In this document: positions 57,646 to 64,000 of the stretch, in pieces | How the letters are laid out: the number at the start of each line of letters is the position of its first letter | Numbering within the stretch: the first letter of the stretch is position 1 | NCBI RefSeq assembly: GCF_033439725.1 | Contig: NW_026944385.1 | Coordinates: forward strand, 4,001,001-4,065,000 | Direction of reading: 5' to 3' | Source: Neurospora tetraspora | Taxonomy: Eukaryota > Ascomycota > Sordariomycetes > Sordariales > Sordariaceae | DNA length: 64,000 bases | The notes under the pieces: generated by a model | The model's input: only the letters and a program-made list of their open reading frames with translations | Told to the model about the DNA's origin: nothing | Database searches by the model: none | Program-made: the position numbers and the translations under genes

Positions 57646-58527
57646 TTTTGTTGTTGTGGTCGCTTCGTTTCGGGTTTTAGGTATACAGGCGGGCCTCGGA
57701 GGGTGAGCGGACGGGAAGGGGGCAGAGGAGGTTGGAGTTGTTGGTTAAGATGGGTTGTTAGGTTGGGAATTGGTGGAAACTTGGGATCGAATTCGCGAAT
57801 GATTCCCGAGCCGAGCTGGGATGGAAGCTTATCGAGCTTGTCTTGTCCCGCTATCAGTACCGGGTAGGTAGGTCGTCAATTGGAGCTCCAGCTGGGGATT
57901 TGTTCTGCGGCAGGCAACTCAGCTGAGCTTCCAAGGTGGGCGGTCGAAAAGGTACGTACCTTTCTTCCCTCCCCCTACTAAACCCCGGACTTTGGTAATT
58001 TTGAATTCCACCCCATTGATAACCCTCACTGACCCTGTAATCTTGCGGCGGCGCCGCGGCGGACGCAGGGACCAGGGTCAGTCCCTGCCCGTGCGTGGAA
58101 TGAATGGATGCGACACTGGGCTGTCAACTGCAGTGCTGTGCTGTGACATGATGGCTTTCCATGTCCGTTTGGTAGTCTGTCTGGTCGCAAACCTAAACTT
58201 TTACATATCATCTTTCTCAGCCTTGCCCATCCACGGTTTACCAGAGACATCGGGAGATACATACTTCTAGAACTTAGGGAAGAATCACTACGAGGAACCA
58301 AACAAGGATACAGTACCAACAAAAACTTACGGCCTAACGACAAGCTCGAATCACCAACGAACCGACGCATCCCGTCCTCACACCGAACGAGCAAGCTCCC
58401 TTCAAACACCACCCTCGAACTAGACAATCTCAAAGTTCCAATCCTCGACGACCAGACGACGAAATAGCTACCATACACACGAGAACCCCATCGTACACAA
58501 CCAAACCAAAACAAACCGACGACCACA
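57646..58527. promoter_or_regulatory. Divergent promoter of coa6 and sys1
   Basis: This is an 880-base head-to-head spacer. The last ~270 bases before sys1 are A/C-rich with few Gs, like a fungal 5' leader. No gene is seen. Confidence 0.45.
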
Positions 58528-59489
58528 ATGCCCCGCCGCCGCCGTCCCCCGCGCTCCGGCGCCCTAACCGAGCTTCCGCCCCTCAAGATCCTCAGCCAGA
58601 TTGCCGCGCTACAAGCAATCTACTACGCGGCCGCCCTGGTTCTCATGTTCTTCACCGCGGCCGTGGCAGGGAACCCGTTCACGCTGGATTTGGTGTTCGG
58701 GTGGGAGGCGGTAAGGGGGGATAACACGCAGGGGTGGTTGAATGGGTTTATTTGGTGTTTGGTGGGTGGGTTGGTGTTGTAAGTGCTCTGTCTCCCTACC
58801 TTTCGTCCTTGATCTGTCTGTAGCAATGCACTGTCCCGACACTGCCCGCTCGTTTCTTCCATCCCATCTTCCCTCCTCCTTTTCATTCATCCTCCATCCA
58901 CCAGCCCAGCCAGCCGTTTCAACACCTCGCTAACATAAAACCAAAAAGACCCCTCTCCCTAACAGCCATCGTCCAACGCTCCAAGCTCATCCTCGACTTC
59001 GCCCTCACCACGCACTTCATCCACCTCGTCGTCGTCACCCTCTACACCACGCCCGACCACACCTTACCTCGCCACACAGCCTGGTGGCTGACCATGGCCA
59101 TTTCCTCCTTGGCTTCGTTCCTGCTTGGGTCGTGGGGGTGTCGATATAGGGAGCTTCAGCCTATTGCTTTTGGTGGACATGGCGGTAATACCACCACTTC
59201 CAACAATAATACGAACGGAGGAGAGGGAGGACTAGGAGGAGCAGGGGATGAAGAACAGGGCTTTATTACAGGTGGAAGAGGGGGAAGAACCAAGCGCGGC
59301 TCCCGCGGTGATCTGGGAGGGGATTACGAAATGGTCACCATGGCCGGCGGCAGCGGCAGCGGCGGCGTAAGCGGTGGCGCAAGCGGCGGCGCAAGTGGTA
59401 AAGGGCACGGTCATGGGAGATCACAAAGCACCACCGTTTCACAAGCCGGAGGGCTACTAGGAATGGGCCCATTACAAAAAGCCGACTAG
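58528..59489 (+). CDS. sys1: Golgi membrane protein Sys1
   Basis: Exons are 58528..58778 and 58949..59489, predicting 263 aa. It shows the Sys1 signature: LPPLKILSQIAALQAIYYAAALVLMFF, then FTLDLVFGWEAVRGDNTQGW, and after the intron RSKLILDFALTTHFIHLVVVTLY and AWWLTMAISSLASFLLGSWGCRYRELQPI, giving four membrane segments. In yeast Sys1 recruits the Arl3 GTPase to the late Golgi membrane. The C-terminal ~110 residues are a Gly/Ser/Asn-rich disordered tail. The acceptor was placed at AAAAAG (58948), 13 bases after a GCTAAC branch-like site, because it keeps the frame into LPLSLTAIVQRSK. The CTAACAG acceptor 15 bases downstream would shift the frame. Confidence 0.9.
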
Positions 59490-61291
59490 AAGTCATCATG
59501 GTCACCATCAAGCATACTACGATCACTAAACCGCGCCGCCGTTCCTTATCCCATCAGAAGGCATCTCAAACTGACGATCGCTTTTGCGGTGGTGCTGTTT
59601 TTCTGGTTGATGAGTGGACTGGTGGCCTTTGGGGATGCTGGGTTTGATATCGAGGCGATCTTCTCCTTCTTTGTTGACATCTCCTTCGTCATCATCGTCA
59701 TCGACTTGTTCGTTGTCTTTCGTCGTCTTCTTCGACGAAGAAGACGGGGACGGGGATGGGGACGACAGCGAGGGTTGTTGGACTTGGAACATGGAGGGGG
59801 GGAATTATATAATGAACGTGGAGAAGGAGGAGTAGGTTATGCTGATATTGCCTGGTCGGTGGTGCTGTTGGTCGTGATATACATTTTTTGGTATGTTTAG
59901 ATCTCCTTCGGATGGACCTAGCATCGGGTTTTGGTTTTGGCGTTTTGGGTGTTCCGGCATTTGGTTTTTAGTTTCTTGGCTTTGGTGTTATTAATACGGG
60001 GAGAGATGGTTACCTTGGATGGGTGGATGGATAGATGGACGAACCACCCAGACATGAGATGAGTGAAAAGGTCTGACTGACGACAAGCGAAGTAATGGAG
60101 GGATGGATGGATAGACACGGACGGGACATAGCATAATTGCACAAATCCAATGCACATATACTACAATCTAACTGTCTCTCCCCACGGACAAGGGTGAATA
60201 TACTTGGTATTGACATTTATAAATCTTGATGTCTGTCTGTCTGATTTTGCTTGGGAGAACAAATAGATATCCTCCTCACCTCTCCTTGTCTCTCTCTCTC
60301 CCCATCCTCCCTCCCTACCCAGCTAGCTATCTCAACCCCCTCACGCACTTCACTCCCTTCCTCTCCAGACACTGACTGACTCGATGATGAACAAAAGGAA
60401 AATAGTAGAATAAAAGTAACAGGGAAAGAAGAAAAATAAGGTAAGCAAAAAGGGGATAAGTAGAAGAAGAAAAGTTGACAAACAGGTCTAAAAGAATATT
60501 CAATGCTTTCCCTCCTTCCATCCATCCTCCCTCTCTTTGCTCTGGCTCCGATCGATGCTTCTCCCCCCCCCGAAAAAAAAAAAAAAAAGACAACGCCAAA
60601 CAGTAAATATGGTGTGGTATCATGGCTTATAGTTGTTTCTTTGTTTTGTTGATATGTTGGTTTGTTGTGGTTTTTGGTGGTGTTGGTTTCGTTCTTGTCG
60701 TTGTTGCTTTGCCTCCTCCTCCCTTCTTTTTTTCTTGCCGCTGCCAACCAATGAAGTGCACTCAAACAGTCAACCGGGGAGCGGGAAGGAAGGATACACA
60801 GGATAGGGAGGCAGGGAGACCGAGCGAGATTTGATAGAAAAGAGATTTTGTTGCGAAGTTTAAAAGGAAAATGTTGGATTAGGTCTTCTTCGTCTTCCGT
60901 ATCATCTTCTTTTCATACTCGGCTCTGTGCTAACCCCCTTCTCCTTGTCCTTCCTTATCTTCCCCGTCCGTTGTTTTGCCTGCCCTGCCTCCTCTTCAAC
61001 ATAAAAAGTAAGAAAAGGAAAAATAACCCGCCTAAGAAGCGCTGCTATTCACACTCGCTGAAGGGTATCGAGTAACACACGCTCTCTCGCCGTCCGTCAA
61101 CTGTAGTAATCAACCATTGGGGCACTTCTTCCTCCGTCTACAACCTCCTGCAGGAACCTCTGTCTCGCCGCCTCCCACTTCTGTCGCGCACATTTCGTCG
61201 GTGACTCCTAGGAACCCGGCGAACCATCCATCTCCATCTCCAGCTCCAGCGCCGACGTCGTGCTCTTCGTCTCCGTCATAGTGTTGTCGTC
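59490..61291. other. Convergent 3' spacer with simple repeats
   Basis: This is the 1.8-kb gap between the sys1 and mss4 stops. No supported gene. Both strands of 59526-59900 stay open for 88-103 codons, but one strand is Ser/Asp/Lys low-complexity and the other hydrophobic/Arg low-complexity, so this is a composition effect. There are GGAT/GGATGG repeats at about 60012-60120, pyrimidine tracts at about 60275-60360, and a C9-then-A16-type homopolymer junction at about 60565-60590. Confidence 0.5.
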
Positions 61292-64000
61292 CTATGACAC
61301 GCCTTGGGGCCGAGTCTGTGCATCGCCGAAGGGGAGCGGGGGCAGGGCCTTATCCAGGCTTTCCCGACCGATGATTCGGTGACCGCTCTTGTTGGATCTG
61401 AGCGAGGCGCTGGAGCTCTTCAGGTCGACGGATTTGCCGTTGCTGTTACCGTTCATGAGACCAATGCTATACCCGCTATCAGCGCCGTCCTTCAGGGACT
61501 GAGATGTTCCGTATCCATACCCTGTCTTAGGCGGTGTTGGTGGTGGTGGCCCATGGTCTCTGTAGTCGCGAGCATGACCCCTCAAGAGCGGGTTGCCAAA
61601 TCCCGCCTGTCTCTCTTCACCGTCCTTGACAGGGGTGGGAGGGCGGTACTCGCTTTCACCAGCCAGGTTGCTGACCCGGCTGTTGCGGACATGTTGCTCG
61701 GTGGATGACCGACCCTCTGCAGCCTCCTCCACCACCGGTAAAATGCTGGCCTGGCTAGCGATGTTGTCCCTGCGCTCGATGCTGCCAGGGGAGAGCGTCG
61801 TCCGGAGCGTCTTGGTCGGTACGTCCTCTTCTGACACGCCAGTCTTGTACGCCTCACGCTCCGCCCTTTGTACCGTTGCCTCGGCTTCTGGTGACTGGAC
61901 ACCGGAGGGTAGAGGCGGTGGTTGGTCGGCCAAGGCTGCCTCTGCTTGCATCTGTGCGTCTCTCTCCTGAGCTTCGCGAATCGCTTCCTCGCAAGACATG
62001 GTGATGCCGGAGATAAAGTTGATAAATCGCTCGCCGTACTCGTGAGGGGGTAGGGCGGAAATCTGATTACGATCACCCGACAAGCCCTTCCAGAAGTGTT
62101 CCATTTTCTTGATGATTCCGTACTAGAATTCACGTTAGCACTTGTCAGAAGCATACAGACCAGATAGACATGAACCTACGTGTGTCAAGCAGTCAATCAC
62201 TCCGAGGTAGTAGATCTCATCCGCCGGGGTGTTGTCCTCATGGGTTGCACGGAACCCTCCGTCATCCTGGTTGAAAACAAAGCCTATGCGGCTCTGGTTG
62301 TGCTCAAGTTCGTCGGGCATCCGGTTGCTCGTCTCTCCCATAGGAACTGGCCTCTCGGACTTGACCATCTGCCGCAGTTCCCTAGCCTTCCGCGCATTCT
62401 CCAACTTAGATGGGGTCCGCATCAAGACGGAGCTAGGGTCTTCGCGTGAGTTGTCACCGCCAGGGTTGAAGATTCGCAGGGTCTTGTCCCGCAGATTCTC
62501 CTCGTTTCCTCGCTGGAGATCATGGATACCAACGAGCAGAGAGTAATCCATTATCTGTAGCTTCTGAAGCAACCGAATATCCTTTTGGAGCTGCTCCAAG
62601 AACTTCTTCTTCTTCTGAAGCCCGAGTTCGAGATGTCGGTGTCGTCGAAGCCAGTTCAGGTCCTTTAATGTTGCCCTTGGATTCTTGTCGAGATCTTCCT
62701 CCCTGTAGTCGCGACCAATTGTTGAACCCTTCAAATCGAAGGTCTCGTGGATGTCCCGGTGCGGAGGGAAGAGGTTGTTCATGACGACGAAGTGAATCTT
62801 CTTGCCATACGGCATCTTGACCCGGTGCAGGCCGTAGAATTGCGAGAGAAGGGTGTTGGGGTTTTCGGTAACATGCTTGAAATAGTCCTTGAGGATCTTG
62901 CGAAGAAACTTATGCTCGGCGTGGTGAATGGTCTTGATGATGTACTTGTAGTCTCGAGAAAAGTAAAAGAAACTGCCGCTCTTGCCAGGAGAACCAAGTT
63001 CGGATAGTATATACTTGCCCGTCAGTGACATGAGATAATCTGCTGGATCCAGGCCGAAGCGTGTGCGGAGATGTCGGAAAACCCAAGGCGCATAGTCCTT
63101 AAACTTGAAGTCATACTTGGCGGAGGGAACCAGCTCGTTCCCGGCACTTCTAAGAGGTTAGATACCAGATCGTGTGAGAGGAAGTATCATGAAATGCTTA
63201 CATGTCAAAGGTGGATTTTTGCTTTGCCTCAAAGTCAGCGTCCGTCAGCGGGCGGTCAAGCTTGGCATTCGTTCGCGATACCGAGACTCGGATGCCGGTC
63301 AGCATGTTGTAGGCTGTGACCCAATTGGCATGTTTCTCGTCGACCTTGGTGCCAACCAAAACCCGGTCGTCGTCTTCGGCATCTTTCCTCCTCCTCTTGC
63401 TGGCCCGTTTCTCCCTGTAGACTTCGGCCCATCGCAATGCGTCGTCATCGGGCACAACTTCGTCGCGAGGCATTTCCGAGTGGAGAGATTGTGTGTTTCT
63501 TCTAGCAATATTCAGTGACGCCCTACGTACGCCAGCAACGCCAGTTGGTGAGAAGCGACCGGTCGCGTGAGCAGCATCGAAGCCGTCCTTGGATCCACGA
63601 GGAGCCGAAGGTTTAGGAACTTCGAGGGTATGGCGATGTTTAATACCGGGACCGGGTGGCGGTGCGAGGGCACTGGTGGAGGCTGAGATGGGTGCTGCAG
63701 GGTTGTACAAGGGCGGCGACGAGTAACGATGCGGTGAAGGAGGGCTGTTAGGTGCCAAATCGCGCTGCTGAGCTGGTGGTGATGATGGAAAGTATCCATT
63801 GGGAGTCTGGTGGGCGGGAGGCGTGGGCGTCCCATTCTCGACGGTGCGAACGTCTCCCCTGTTGACAGGACGCAAGGGCATCTCCGTCGGTGGAGTTTGA
63901 ATTGAAACACTGTTGGCAGAGCCCAGGGAGGCCCGCGAGAAGGCACCCTTTTGGTCGTTTGTCGTTTGACCGTCCGGAGTTGGACGAGCCGAGTTCGACG
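61292..64000 (-). CDS. mss4: Phosphatidylinositol-4-phosphate 5-kinase Mss4 (5' partial)
   Basis: Exons in the window (minus strand) are >64000..63202, 63149..62180 and 62122..61292, giving 899 codons plus an open 5' end. The PIPK catalytic core spans PSAKYDFKFKDYAPWVFRHLRTRFG, GKSGSFFYFSRDYKYIIKTI (phosphate loop and catalytic Lys), FVVMNNLFP, FDLKGSTIGR, IMDYSLLVGIHD (catalytic Asp) and IYYLGVIDCLTHYGIIKKMEHFWKGL, with the C-terminal IDxL-type segment and substrate-loop region. The N-terminal part is Ser/Pro-rich and disordered. The C-terminal ~200 residues are a disordered Pro/Ser tail (PPPPTPPKTGYGYG). It makes PtdIns(4,5)P2 at the plasma membrane. Family resemblance is to fungal Mss4/its3 rather than Fab1, since no FYVE or chaperonin-like domain is seen here. 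Confidence 0.93.

Noticed and set aside
59526-59900. Overlapping open frames on both strands after sys1 (88 and 103 codons)
   Set aside because: Both are low-complexity products of TCC/TCG/GAC-rich repeats; no conserved features.

Overview
The window looks like a euchromatic stretch of a filamentous ascomycete genome, most likely a Sordariomycete close to Neurospora or Sordaria. The evidence is: short spliceosomal introns (mostly 50-120 nt, GTAAG/GTATG donors, CTAAC/CTGAC-like branch sites); about one gene per 3.8 kb; long, simple-repeat-rich non-coding spacers; fungal-specific products (IPC synthase, NoxA-type NADPH oxidase, NUJM-type complex I subunit, Nab3-like RRM protein); and one AT-rich block depleted in CA/TG but not CG, which is the signature of repeat-induced point mutation (RIP). 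No bacterial, viral, CRISPR or secondary-metabolite cluster features were seen.

Layout. 0-15 kb: C-terminal part of SAGA subunit Spt7 (+), a Nab3-like RNA-binding protein (-), a mitochondrial RF-1-domain protein (+), the Kre33/NAT10 RNA cytidine acetyltransferase (+) and a CaMKI-type kinase (+). 15-24 kb: a 6-kb gene-free stretch, then the inositol phosphorylceramide synthase Aur1 (+). 24.5-26.9 kb: a RIP-degraded repeat flanked by a 12-bp direct repeat. 28-34 kb: deubiquitinase Ubp2 (-) and complex I subunit NUJM (+), divergent. 35-46.5 kb: a minus-strand run with a cytochrome b5/acyl-CoA dehydrogenase fusion, FEN1, NADPH oxidase NOX-1 and the E2 enzyme Ubc4. 46.5-54 kb: mostly non-coding, with glutaryl-CoA dehydrogenase (-), two small terminal-inverted-repeat elements and a tRNA-like sequence. 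54-64 kb: a disordered protein of unknown function (+), COX assembly factor COA6 (-), Golgi protein Sys1 (+) and PtdIns4P 5-kinase Mss4 (-, cut by the window end).

The genes are mostly independent housekeeping functions (transcription, RNA, protein turnover, mitochondria, membrane lipids, signalling), not one operon-like system. The points of greatest interest are gene-structure oddities and mobile-element debris: a 5-nt microexon that encodes catalytic Asp34 of FEN1; a Ubp2 start codon apparently split by an intron; a TTA-flanked Tourist-like MITE next to a hAT-like inverted-repeat element; a tRNA-like pseudogene; and the RIP-mutated element. All exon boundaries were worked out by eye from reading frame, splice consensus and remembered family conservation, with no alignment or transcript data.
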